DNA from: Gluconacetobacter takamatsuzukensis
GTDB lineage: Bacteria > Pseudomonadota > Alphaproteobacteria > Acetobacterales > Acetobacteraceae
NCBI RefSeq assembly: GCF_014174275.1
Contig: NZ_JABEQK010000002.1
Coordinates: 62,001-126,000, forward strand
DNA: 64,000 nucleotides
Direction: 5' to 3'
In this document: one piece after another, positions 1 to 6,694 of the stretch
Numbering within the stretch: the first letter of the stretch is position 1
Layout of the letters: every line of letters starts with the position of its first letter
Made by a program: the position numbers and the translations under genes
Notes under the pieces: model-generated
What the model was told of the DNA's origin: nothing
The model's database searches: none
The model's input: the letters and a program-made list of their open reading frames with translations, nothing else

Positions 1-777
1 GGGCCGCCCGCCCTGCTGGCGCGCGGCCCCACCCCGCTGGAGGCGCTGGCCGCCGCGTGGCCCGCCGCGCCGATCGTGATCGACGATATCGCGCTCGGCG
101 CCCGCCTGCCCGCCGGGCTGCGCGGCCGGGTGCAGCGCGAACGCCGGGCCTTCGACGCCGGGACCGAGGCCGCCTGCGCGGCGCTGGCCGACCCGTCGGT
201 GACGCTGCCGGGGGGCATGCGGGCCACGATCACCCCCACGCCGGCGCTGGTGGCCATCGACATGGATGGCGGAGCCGCCAGCACCGACCGGCGTGCCAAG
301 CAGACGGCGCAGTTCGCCGCCAATCGCGACGCCCTGCCGGCCCTGCTGCACCAGATCCGCCTGCGCAACCTCTCGGGCGCCATCGTGATCGACGTCGCGG
401 GGCTGGCCATCCGCAAGCGCCCGGCCCTGCGCGAGACGATCGAGGCCGCGCTGGCGCAGGACCCGCTGCGGCCGCGCTTCCTCGGCTTCAGCGCGCTCGG
501 GCTGGCGGAAATCATGCGCCCGCGCATCCGGCCGCCGCTGCATGCGCTATTGTCGGACGCGCCGGGCCATATGCTGCGGATGCTCGACGACTGGTCGCGC
601 CAGGTCGCGGGCCAGCCGGGCCGGGTGCCGGGCCTGCGCGTGGGCACCGACCTGGCCCGCGCGCTGGAGCACGATCCGGGCGCCGTGGCCGACACCGCCC
701 AGCGATCCGGCCACCAGCCGGGCTGGCGGCTGGACCCGTCCCTGTCCCCTTTGAGCTGGATGCTCGACCATGCCTGA
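1..777 (+). CDS. rng: Ribonuclease E/G family protein, C-terminal part (5' end outside window)
   Basis: The reading frame is open from base 1 to the TGA at 775-777, so only the C-terminal ~258 residues are present. The segment [18 protein letters not shown] followed by a predicted helix and the [14 protein letters not shown] stretch matches the end of the RNase E/G catalytic core, an endoribonuclease for rRNA and mRNA processing. No S1 or C-terminal scaffold domain follows, which favours the short RNase G type. The start of yacG overlaps its last 8 bases, the rng-yacG arrangement common in alphaproteobacteria. The family call rests on this partial sequence. Confidence 0.8.
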   Translation, partial: GPPALLARGPTPLEALAAAWPAAPIVIDDIALGARLPAGLRGRVQRERRAFDAGTEAACAALADPSVTLPGGMRATITPTPALVAIDMDGGAASTDRRAKQTAQFAANRDALPALLHQIRLRNLSGAIVIDVAGLAIRKRPALRETIEAALAQDPLRPRFLGFSALGLAEIMRPRIRPPLHALLSDAPGHMLRMLDDWSRQVAGQPGRVPGLRVGTDLARALEHDPGAVADTAQRSGHQPGWRLDPSLSPLSWMLDHA

Positions 778-1000
778 CCGCCCCACCCAGACCTCCTCGC
801 CCACGCGCCTGCCCCCCTGCCCGATCTGCGGCCGGCCGGGCGAGACGGCGTTCCGCCCCTTCTGCTCGAAACGATGCAGCGACATCGACCTGGGCCGCTG
901 GTTCTCGGAAAGCTACCGGGTGCCCGACCGGAACGAGGACGGACAAAACTTCGACGAAAACGATCCGAGACGGGTTGATCCCGACGAAGAGGTGGGATAG
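770..1000 (+). CDS. yacG: DNA gyrase inhibitor / zinc-binding protein YacG
   Basis: This 76-residue protein has the family's four-cysteine zinc site: CPICGRP near residue 15 and [14 protein letters not shown] near residue 37. The DLGRW and SESYRVP stretches are hallmark YacG sequence, and the tail is acidic. E. coli YacG binds GyrB and inhibits gyrase. The ATG overlaps the end of the ribonuclease gene by 8 bases, indicating translational coupling. Length is typical for the family. Confidence 0.95.
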   Translation: MPDRPTQTSSPTRLPPCPICGRPGETAFRPFCSKRCSDIDLGRWFSESYRVPDRNEDGQNFDENDPRRVDPDEEVG

Positions 1001-1059
1001 ATCACACCCCCACGGCGGCACGATCCCGATCGCACCGCCCGCGCCGGTCACGGCCCGGT

Positions 1060-1135
1060 GCCCAAGTAGCTCAGTTGGTAGAGCATGCGACTGAAAATCG
1101 CAGTGTCGGTGGTTCGATTCCGCCCTTGGGCACCA
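1060..1135 (+). tRNA. tRNA-Phe (GAA)
   Basis: A complete 76-nt cloverleaf. The acceptor stem GCCCAAG (1060-1066) pairs with CTTGGGC (1125-1131), the anticodon stem TGCGA/TCGCA encloses loop CTGAAAA with anticodon GAA, and the T-arm is GGTTCGATTCC. The CCA end is encoded at 1133-1135. It marks the left edge of an accessory island, since tRNA 3' ends are common integrase targets. I found no second copy of its 3' end in the window. Confidence 0.97.
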
Positions 1136-1436
1136 TTTCTTTCTTAAAAATCGAATACTCAGTTCGACGGGTGCTTTTTTGGCACGTTGAAGAACGCTAA
1201 CACACCTTAGCACACCCGTTTCGGGCATCGCGCTATGGACATTTATTTCAATGGGTTAGCGAAAATTCCAAAATCGACTAGCACAGTTTCAACACCTGAC
1301 CGAGCATTATAGACATCAAGCTCCCCTGAGCCGGAAGGTGGCGAGCACCTGACCATTCGGACACAGGAGGGCTACTCGATCTTCAATGACTCTGCCCGAT
1401 GAAATGCCCTCGATTTGAAGTAAGGTCTGTCCATTC
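1136..1436. other. Non-coding stretch after tRNA-Phe
   Basis: About 300 bases of moderate GC without a convincing gene. It follows the tRNA 3' end directly and runs into the degraded left end of the IS3 element. No clean terminal inverted repeat is visible. It may be island or IS-end debris. Confidence 0.5.
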
Positions 1437-1586
1437 GAGACGGACGATGACCTGGCGCTTGAAATACGGCGGGATGGAGGTATCGAAAGCGCGGCGGCTC
1501 AAGGCTCTTGAAGAAGAGAACGCAAATCTGAAGCGCCTCCTGGCGGAGAGCGTGATGGACGTCTCGACGCTGAAGGACCTGCTGGC

Positions 1587-1593
1587 AAAAAAC
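1587..1593 (+). promoter_or_regulatory. Programmed -1 frameshift site of the IS3 remnant
   Basis: The heptamer A AAA AAC lies in the X XXY YYZ phase relative to orfA codons, four bases before the orfA stop (1597-1599). This is the classical IS3-family slippery site that produces the OrfAB fusion transposase. It survives although the element is otherwise broken. Confidence 0.7.
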
Positions 1594-1595
1594 TC

Positions 1596-2338
1596 GTGAC
1601 GCCCGGTTTGCAGCGGGAGGCCGTAACCTGGGCGATCCGGGAGAAGACTATTCGCAGCAGCGGGCTTGTCGGCTCATTGGCATGGACCCGAAGACTTGGC
1701 GCTGTGCGTCACGCCGCCCGGGTGATGCCGCAGTGCGGGGGCGCGGGCGCGAACTGGCTGCGGAACGACGGCGATTTGGCTATCGGCGCCTGCAGATCCT
1801 GCTCGACCGGGAGGGGATGGCGATGAACCACAAGAAGCTGTTCCGGCTGTATCGCAAGGAAGGACTATCGGTCCGCAAGCGTGACGGCCAGAAACGGGCG
1901 ATGGGCACGCGCTCGCCGATGATGCTGCCCGACGGGCCCAACCAGCGCTGGAGCCTGGATTTCGTCTCGGGCGCATTGAACAACGGACGGCGGTTCCGGG
2001 TACTGACGGTGGTGGACGACTACACGCGCGAATGCCTGGCGCTGGTGGCGGATACGTCGTTGTCAGGCGAACGGCTCGGCCGCGAATTCGACCGGATCGG
2101 GGAACATCGCGGCTGGCCACTGATGATCGTAAGCGACAACGGCACCGAGATGACCTCGAATGCGATCCTGGCCTGGCAGGAAAAGCGGTCGGTGCTGTGG
2201 CACTACATCGCACCGGGCAAGCCGCAGCAGAACGGGTTCGTAGAGAGATTCAACGGCCGGTTCCGTGACGAATGCCTTAACGAGCACCAGTTCCGCCACC
2301 TCGCCCACGCCCGCTCGGTCATCGAGGGCTGGCGGGCA
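1596..2338 (+). pseudogene. IS3-family transposase OrfB, frameshifted and truncated
   Basis: The frame from the GTG at 1596 reads [17 protein letters not shown]. It then loses one base near 1648, and the family sequence resumes one frame over as [18 protein letters not shown] (about 1650 onward). The DDE residues are visible: D in WSLDFVSG, D in VSDNGTEM and E in [11 protein letters not shown]. Similarity stops after ARSVIEGWR near 2338, where the YNxxRPHxxLG segment should follow, so the 3' end is deleted. The downstream frame to 2479 is not transposase. Confidence 0.85.
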
Positions 2339-2609
2339 TCTGGGTGCGCCGCTTCGTGGAGCGCATCTGTCCAAAAAGGTTCGCGCGCCGGGAATGGGAT
2401 TAGTCCGGGCTTATATCGTGGCGTTCTCCGTCATGGAAACCTGAACGAGGCTGGCGGCGATCCTCTGGCATCGAGCTAATTCATGCGATCAAAATATCGC
2501 ACACTTCGTGGAGCGACCGCCAACATCTCAGGCATTATTTGTTAGAAAGCGAATCTTTTGAATGCATTAAGTTTATTGACCAACTCACTGATTCTGCTAT
2601 AATTTCAGG
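2339..2609. other. Junction between IS3 remnant and methyltransferase gene
   Basis: No gene is recognised. Base composition shifts from GC-rich to clearly AT-richer near 2480, marking the start of the foreign, lower-GC segment. An AT-rich stretch just before 2610 is the likely promoter region of the next gene; no exact promoter is claimed. Confidence 0.4.
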
Positions 2610-3251
2610 ATGGACGCGACATATAATCTTGCCGGGGGTTACAAGCCGACTCTTAAACGGTTTGCGGATCTCGATGGCCCCGACTTCTTCCCTACCCCAG
2701 CTTGGGCAACGGAAGCACTTATCGATAATGAGCAATTCGATGGTGACATATGGGAATGCGCCTGTGGCAATGGTGCAATGTCCGAAGTTTTAACCAAAAC
2801 CAAAAATCAGGTGATTAGCTCCGATCTCTATGATCGTGGATACGGAGAGGCGGGCATCGATTTCCTCTCCTCGTCAAGGCGGGCCTCAAATATTGTTACC
2901 AATCCACCTTTCAATTCCGCAGAGGGTTTTGTTGAGGCCGGATTGCAAGCGGCGGATAGAAAACTAGCACTTCTTCTACGTTTGGCCTTTCTCGAAGGCG
3001 GCAATCGTCAGCGGACGATTTTTTCCAAGGTACCCCCTGCACGGGTATGGGTCTTTAGCGAACGCATCACCTTCTATCCAGAAGGGGCCGAGCAGAAGGG
3101 GAGCGGAACAACCGCCTATGCGTGGTTCGTTTGGGACAAGAATTCTGCCGGACCGACAGAGCTGAAATGGTTTGCTCCGGGATATAAAGCCCGGGCGAAA
3201 ACAACCCGGGCCTTAAAGAAAAAAGAAAAAACGATGTTAGATCTTTTTTAG
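2610..3251 (+). CDS. Putative phage-type N6-adenine DNA methyltransferase
   Basis: This 213-residue protein has a SAM-binding motif I like ECACGNGAMSEVL near residue 50 and the catalytic NPPF motif in SNIVTNPPFNSAEGF near residue 100. Both are typical of N6-adenine methyltransferases. There is no target-recognition domain or fused nuclease, and the length fits small phage or island enzymes. Codon use is AT-richer than in flanking core genes, indicating transfer. The C-terminus is lysine-rich. The convergent gene overlaps its last 15 bases. Start choice is tentative because the ribosome site is weak (CAGG next to the ATG). Confidence 0.75.
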   Translation: MDATYNLAGGYKPTLKRFADLDGPDFFPTPAWATEALIDNEQFDGDIWECACGNGAMSEVLTKTKNQVISSDLYDRGYGEAGIDFLSSSRRASNIVTNPPFNSAEGFVEAGLQAADRKLALLLRLAFLEGGNRQRTIFSKVPPARVWVFSERITFYPEGAEQKGSGTTAYAWFVWDKNSAGPTELKWFAPGYKARAKTTRALKKKEKTMLDLF

Positions 3252-3512
3252 CTTTGCATGGCTGGGGTGAGCTAGACGCCCATCGTATATAGCATTCCCA
3301 GGCGCCTTAGCGTGGCTCACAATATTTCGAACCTGCTGCTCCCAAAGTTCTTCTCCTACTCGTGTAGGAGAAGGCCCCCTATCTGCTGACGTTAATACTA
3401 TAAACCTTGGCAAATTCGCTATGATATTGCGAATATAGTCTTCTTTGCTCGGCAACGTATCAAGATACTTAATGACCGCCTGAGCGATGTCCTCTTCGGT
3501 AGAGCGAGACAT
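3237..3512 (-). CDS. Small hypothetical protein paired with the methyltransferase
   Basis: The 91-residue product (MSRSTEEDIAQAVIKYLDT...) is largely helical and basic toward its C-terminus (HPSHAKLKKI). I do not recognise the family with confidence. The N-terminal half, with the repeated helix-loop-helix look of PSKEDYIRNIIANLP, could be a small DNA-binding or winged-helix module. The start at 3512 was chosen because GGAG stands 7 bases upstream; an in-frame ATG at 3539 is an alternative. It is tail-to-tail with the methyltransferase and shares its low GC, so both probably arrived together. Confidence 0.6.
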   Translation of the reverse strand: MSRSTEEDIAQAVIKYLDTLPSKEDYIRNIIANLPRFIVLTSADRGPSPTRVGEELWEQQVRNIVSHAKAPGNAIYDGRLAHPSHAKLKKI

Positions 3513-3559
3513 TATTTTCTCCATGAGGATAATCCTCATCTAGAAGAATCCCATAAGGT

Positions 3560-3895
3560 CTACTGACACGCAAATTGCAATTTTGCACCCCAGATCTCCA
3601 TCATCTCCCGCCTCTTCTCCAAGAGATCCCCGCGCTGATAGCATGTGCCAAGGCCATCTCGGCCACCTCGCGGAGGTAGTCAGTCTCCTCGGCCGCCCAA
3701 TCGCGGAACGTTGATCACAGCCTATGCACCGTTACGTCTGTCGTACCGGCTGCCGTGTGGAGCGCCTTGGACAGCGCCACATCCGTCAGCGGGCCGGCCC
3801 TCTTTCTGACCCGGGAACACACGGTCGCCATACTCGCGGTCCCGCAGTGGCTGAACATCGCGTAGAACCGCCAGCGTGACCTGCTGCCGGTTTCG
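3560..3895 (-). pseudogene. Decayed P4-family tyrosine recombinase (integrase), C-terminal remnant
   Basis: Reading the minus strand in shifting frames recovers an integrase C-terminus: TLAVLRDVQPLRDREYG and VFPGQKEGRP (about 3890-3800), then a frameshift, LSKALHTAAGTTDVTVH, then STFRDWAAEETDYLREVAEM followed by ALAHA (about 3700-3640). After a short internal deletion it ends with RRGDLLEKRREMMEIWGA and a TAG at 3560-3562. STFRDWAAEET, EMALAHA and the GDLLEKRR tail are hallmarks of P4-like integrases. The N-terminus is absent, replaced by an IS end at about 3896. It was probably the enzyme that inserted an island at a tRNA gene. Confidence 0.75.
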
Positions 3896-4013
3896 TGGAC
3901 ACGAAGATAAGATCGTGACCAAGGAACTGGAGAGTGGGTAGATGAGACGGAAGTTCAGCCGTGAATTCAAGATCGAGGCCGTAAGGCCGGTGACGGATCG
4001 GCGTCCAGCGTGA
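3896..4013 (+). mobile_element. Left end of a second IS3-family element with orfA start
   Basis: At 3896 the integrase remnant stops at TGGACACGAAGATAAG, which looks like an IS3-family end. It is followed by an orfA start at 3942: MRRKFSREFKIEAV, the typical first residues of the IS3 OrfA helix-turn-helix protein. The frame is lost after about 15 codons and recognisable sequence ends near 4013, where an unrelated transposase fragment begins. Only this left end remains. Boundaries are approximate. Confidence 0.6.
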
Positions 4014-4014
4014 G

Positions 4015-4428
4015 ACACTGTGCCGTGTTTTATTGGATCAGGACTCTGAGGTCGAAGTTGCGGTCCTTGTGGATGGCGCGGGAGGCAAATCGCGGGCCTG
4101 TCCCCGCTGTCGGAGCGATCGTATCGGCGCATGGGGATATGCTCACGGTCTGCCGCGCTATCGCTGCAAGACGTGCCTGCGGACCTTCAATGCGCTCACG
4201 GGCACGAGCCTTGCCCGGCTTCGTCACAAGGACCGCTGGCTGGGCTTTGCCGCGGCGCTTGCGCAGGCCACGAGCATCCGCAAGACCGCGAAAGCCTGCG
4301 CAATCACTATCCGGACGTCCTTCCGCTGGCAACATCGCTTTCTGGCCGCCCCTTCCTGCGAACAGCCGGCGCTCATGAGCGGCATCGTGGAGGCGGATGA
4401 GACATTTTTCAGACGGTCCTTCAAGGGG
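4015..4428 (+). pseudogene. IS1595-family (ISXO2-like) transposase fragment
   Basis: The frame containing 4033-4428 encodes a zinc ribbon (CPRCRSD...CKTCLRTF), the conserved TGTSLARLRHKDRW stretch, a helix-turn-helix with SFRWQHRFL, and then GIVEADETFFRRSFKG. The last contains the first catalytic acidic residue of the ISXO2-type DDE nuclease. Similarity ends near 4428; the open frame continues to 4704 but no longer resembles transposase. The N-terminus also looks shortened. It is a remnant without the catalytic C-terminal half. Confidence 0.75.
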
Positions 4429-4488
4429 GTGCACGCCTGGAGCCATTCAGGTGAAGGCATCATTCCGCCGCTCCCGGCCAGTTCCACC

Positions 4489-4509
4489 TGTTCCCACTGG
4501 GTGGGAACA
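4489..4509. repeat. Palindrome TGTTCCCAC-N3-GTGGGAACA
   Basis: A perfect 9-bp inverted repeat with a 3-base spacer, the first and longest of the GTTCCCA palindromes. Its symmetry suggests an operator for a dimeric protein or a replication iteron; the function is unknown. Confidence 0.7.
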
Positions 4510-4586
4510 CGGAGCATTGACGGGGAACTGCCATTTTCTCGGACGCAAGCCTGTTTGTTCCCAGCTGTTCCCACCAGATCTGGGCC

Positions 4587-4605
4587 GTTCCCATCTAATG
4601 GGAAC
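4587..4605. repeat. Palindrome GTTCCCAT-N3-ATGGGAAC
   Basis: A perfect 8-bp inverted repeat with a 3-base spacer, sharing the GTTCCCA half-site and spacing of the palindrome about 100 bases upstream. The repeated architecture argues for a real protein-binding array rather than chance. Confidence 0.7.
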
Positions 4606-4804
4606 ACGATTTTTTGGCAGTTTTCCAACATTTTCTGGGCGCCATTCCCAGTGTTCCCACTGTTCTCACCCCTAAACACAAAGGTAGAAAGTGAATGGAG
4701 GTGAGTGCGTCTCGGCATCGGGCGTCTCCAATGTCCGGCGGGGCGTTCGTCTCTGAAAACGATGGCGGGACTGGAATAAGGTTGAAGAAGGACGACCACG
4801 CGAC

Positions 4805-5128
4805 ATGAGGCCTGCTTTTTGTCTTCTGGCTGGAGCGCTTGCCCTGGGGGCGTGTTCCCGTCCGGCCGGGTCCCCGGAGGACTCGCGTGCCGCCCTTCTG
4901 CGGTCGATGAGGAACGGTGCCGTTCCGGTCGATACGCCCGACAGTGCGCCACATGACGGGAAGATCCACGGGTCGGTGTCGGTAGGCAGTGGCTTCGGGT
5001 CGGGACGCGGGTACCAGAATGGTACGGGACCCCGTATGCCCGGATTGGGGGTTGGATCTTCAGGTCCGGGTGTCGGAACAGATGTCGAGCCGGGGACTGG
5101 GCTGGGTATGGGCACCGACGGGTTCTGA
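4805..5128 (+). CDS. Small glycine-rich putative lipoprotein
   Basis: The 107-residue product starts with a short signal peptide and a lipobox (LALGAC, Cys at residue 17), so it is probably an envelope lipoprotein. The mature part has a short helical segment (SPEDSRAALLRSMRNG) and then a low-complexity Gly/Pro/Ser tail with repeated GxG and PGxGxG patterns. No known domain is recognised. The ribosome-binding site is weak. The opposite strand also has a long frame here, but the lipobox favours this one. Confidence 0.55.
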   Translation: MRPAFCLLAGALALGACSRPAGSPEDSRAALLRSMRNGAVPVDTPDSAPHDGKIHGSVSVGSGFGSGRGYQNGTGPRMPGLGVGSSGPGVGTDVEPGTGLGMGTDGF

Positions 5129-5245
5129 GGGTCAGGCTGCGGGCGCCCGTATGGAGCGGGCATGCACGAACGCAACGAACGAAGCCGTCGGGCGCCGTTC
5201 GCTGCACCGCACGGACCTGTCGGACAGGTGGCAGCCCTGAGCCGG

Positions 5246-5410
5246 CTAGCCCGGGTTCTTGATGTGGTCGATGACGTCGAGCCAGTAGCCCTGTTGCTTG
5301 AGGTCCAGCATTTCCAACGCCACGCCGTACTGCTTTTCGGCTTCCTCGAGGGCCTTGTCGCCCAGCTGGCTGACCAGCTCCCCGGCTTTCTCTTTCGGAT
5401 GCAATGCCAT
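5246..5410 (-). CDS. Conserved small hypothetical protein (54 aa)
   Basis: The product begins MALHPKEKAGELVSQLGDKA and ends WLDVIDHIKNPG. It is mostly helical, with no signal peptide. A strong AAGGAG stands about 7 bases before the ATG at 5408-5410, which decides this start over a longer upstream frame of non-protein-like composition. Function is unknown. It stands alone between the lipoprotein gene and the methionine transporter operon. Confidence 0.65.
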   Translation of the reverse strand: MALHPKEKAGELVSQLGDKALEEAEKQYGVALEMLDLKQQGYWLDVIDHIKNPG

Positions 5411-5884
5411 CGAACAGCTCCTTCCAGATTCCATCAGAGTGGCTTCGCCCGTTGGGGAAGCCGGAGACAGCTTACCCCCTGCGCGGTCGGGAGCCAGCGG
5501 ATAACGCTTCCCGGGGCGTGGCGCGCAGGGAAGACGCGCGGCGGGGCGCACATTTTTCAGGCCAAGATCGTGGTATAAATATCGCACGCGGTAATGGAGG
5601 CCATGGTGTAGGGCAGGCTGGGGGCTGCGTTTCTCTTCCGGCAAGTGGTTGTGTGGACAGGATTCCTTCGCGCTTCTCTTCCGTCCGGGGCGGAGCCGTG
5701 GGGAATATGGGCATGCGGCGGGTCGGGTCGGCGCATGCGAATCCCCGTCTTGATCGCGGGGGAGGCAAGCATATACAACGCCGGGGATGCGTATATTGAT
5801 ACATACGATCGCCTGTCGTCATATTCCCCCTTCCCGGACGGCAGGATGCTTCCCGTCTTTCCTTTTCTCGACCAGGGCCCCGCG
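5411..5884. other. Intergenic region upstream of metQ
   Basis: This stretch separates the divergent small gene and metQ and should hold promoters for both. I looked for SAM- and SAH-type riboswitch landmarks, expected for methionine transport, and found none that convince. A small inverted repeat, ATATAC (5771-5776) and GTATAT (5791-5796), is the only symmetric element near metQ. An in-frame upstream start at 5645 was rejected because that extension is not protein-like. Confidence 0.45.
5771..5796. promoter_or_regulatory. Candidate operator upstream of metQ
   Basis: ATATAC-N14-GTATAT lies about 90 bases upstream of the metQ start in an otherwise GC-rich context. It could be a repressor site or part of an AT-rich promoter. 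This is a weak, symmetry-based call. Confidence 0.25.
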
Positions 5885-6694
5885 ATGATCTCTGTCCTCT
5901 CCCCGTCCCGCCGTGCCTTTCTCGGCCTGCTGGCGACGGCGCCGCTGCTGCGGGTCGCCCGTGCCGCCGAGCCGAAGACCCTGCGGATCGGCATCATGTC
6001 CGGCGAGGACGAGGATATCTGGCGCCTGGTCGCCGCCCATGCCGCGCAGGCCGGGCTGACGCTGAAGATCGTGCCCTTTTCCGACTATAACGCCCCCGAC
6101 GAAGCCCTGGCAGAACACGATCTGGACGCCAACGCCTTCCAGCACGGCCCGTTCCTGGACGCGCAGAAGGCCGCGCACGGCTATGGCATCGTGCCGGTGG
6201 GCAATACCTATTTCTCGCCCATCGGGCTGTATTCCACCCGCTGGCATTCGGTCGCGGCCCTGCCGAAAGGGGCTGTGATCGGCGTGCCGAACGACCCCAG
6301 CAACGAGGGCCGCGCCCTGCACCTGCTGGAGACGCTGGGGCTGATCAAGCTGGCCCCCTCCGCCGGCCTGCTGCCCACCGCGCTGGACATCACCGACAAT
6401 CCGCGCGACCTGTCGGTGAAGGAACTGGATGCCGGGATCGTCGGCCGCACCCTGCCCGACCTGGATGCCGCGATCGTCAATACCGACTGGGCGTTCAAGG
6501 CCGGGCTACAGGTGGACAAGCAGCGGATCGGCCAGGAATCGATGGCCAACAACCCTTATGTCAATTTCGTCGCGGTCAACGAGGCGGACGCCAAGGCGCC
6601 GTGGGTCGCGCCGCTGATGAATGCCGTGCATCAGCCCGATGTGCGGCAGGCCATCCTGGACCTGTATCACAACGCGATCGTCCCGGCATGGTGA
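5885..6694 (+). CDS. metQ: Methionine ABC transporter substrate-binding protein (NlpA/MetQ family)
   Basis: The 269-residue periplasmic binding protein starts with a twin-arginine-like signal (SRRAFLGLLATAPLLRVARA). The mature domain has the NlpA-family stretches DANAFQHGPFLD, PVGNTYFSPIGLYS and GVPNDPSNEGRALHLLE and the C-terminal NPYVNFVAV. Unlike many MetQ proteins it has no lipobox Cys, so it is probably soluble or anchored otherwise. It is first in metQ-metN-metI: metN starts inside its last codons (7-base overlap). It should deliver D/L-methionine to the transporter. Confidence 0.93.
   Translation: MISVLSPSRRAFLGLLATAPLLRVARAAEPKTLRIGIMSGEDEDIWRLVAAHAAQAGLTLKIVPFSDYNAPDEALAEHDLDANAFQHGPFLDAQKAAHGYGIVPVGNTYFSPIGLYSTRWHSVAALPKGAVIGVPNDPSNEGRALHLLETLGLIKLAPSAGLLPTALDITDNPRDLSVKELDAGIVGRTLPDLDAAIVNTDWAFKAGLQVDKQRIGQESMANNPYVNFVAVNEADAKAPWVAPLMNAVHQPDVRQAILDLYHNAIVPAW

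Larger units (their letters stand above)
1437..2338 (+). mobile_element. IS3-family insertion sequence remnant (orfA end plus frameshifted, truncated orfB)
   Basis: OrfA is represented only by its C-terminal half (1447-1599: TWRLKYGGMEVSKARRLKALE, a leucine-rich coiled coil); the helix-turn-helix N-terminus is missing. OrfB begins by GTGA overlap at 1596 and shows the DDE integrase core. The boundaries given are those of recognisable protein similarity; terminal repeats are not identified. Two coding lesions (orfA lacks its N-terminus, orfB has a frameshift and no C-terminus) mean it cannot transpose by itself. Confidence 0.85.
4429..4804. other. Non-coding stretch with a GTTCCCA repeat cluster
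   Basis: No credible gene. Between 4489 and 4669 the heptamer GTTCCCA occurs on the plus strand at 4490, 4557, 4567, 4587 and 4653 and on the minus strand at 4502-4508 and 4599-4605, with near matches at 4644 and 4662. Two pairs form tight palindromes. The rest, up to the lipoprotein start, shows nothing recognisable. Confidence 0.6.

Noticed and set aside
57-1094. Long forward frame (345 aa) overlapping the ribonuclease, yacG and tRNA-Phe
   Set aside because: Arg/Pro/Ala-rich shadow of the ribonuclease in another frame; it runs through yacG and the tRNA.
4489-4669. CRISPR array in the GTTCCCA cluster
   Set aside because: Repeats are only 7-9 bases, irregularly spaced and in both orientations, so it is not a CRISPR; no cas gene is nearby.
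4429-4704. Continuation of the IS1595 transposase frame
   Set aside because: After the RRSFKG stretch the translation loses all family similarity and enters the repeat cluster.
1125-5240. Direct repeat of the tRNA-Phe 3' end marking the island's right border
   Set aside because: I scanned to past the lipoprotein gene and found no copy of the CGCCCTTGGGCACCA end.
5645-5884. 80-codon N-terminal extension of metQ
   Set aside because: The Tat-like signal peptide begins at 5885; the extension has no protein-like pattern and would bury the signal.
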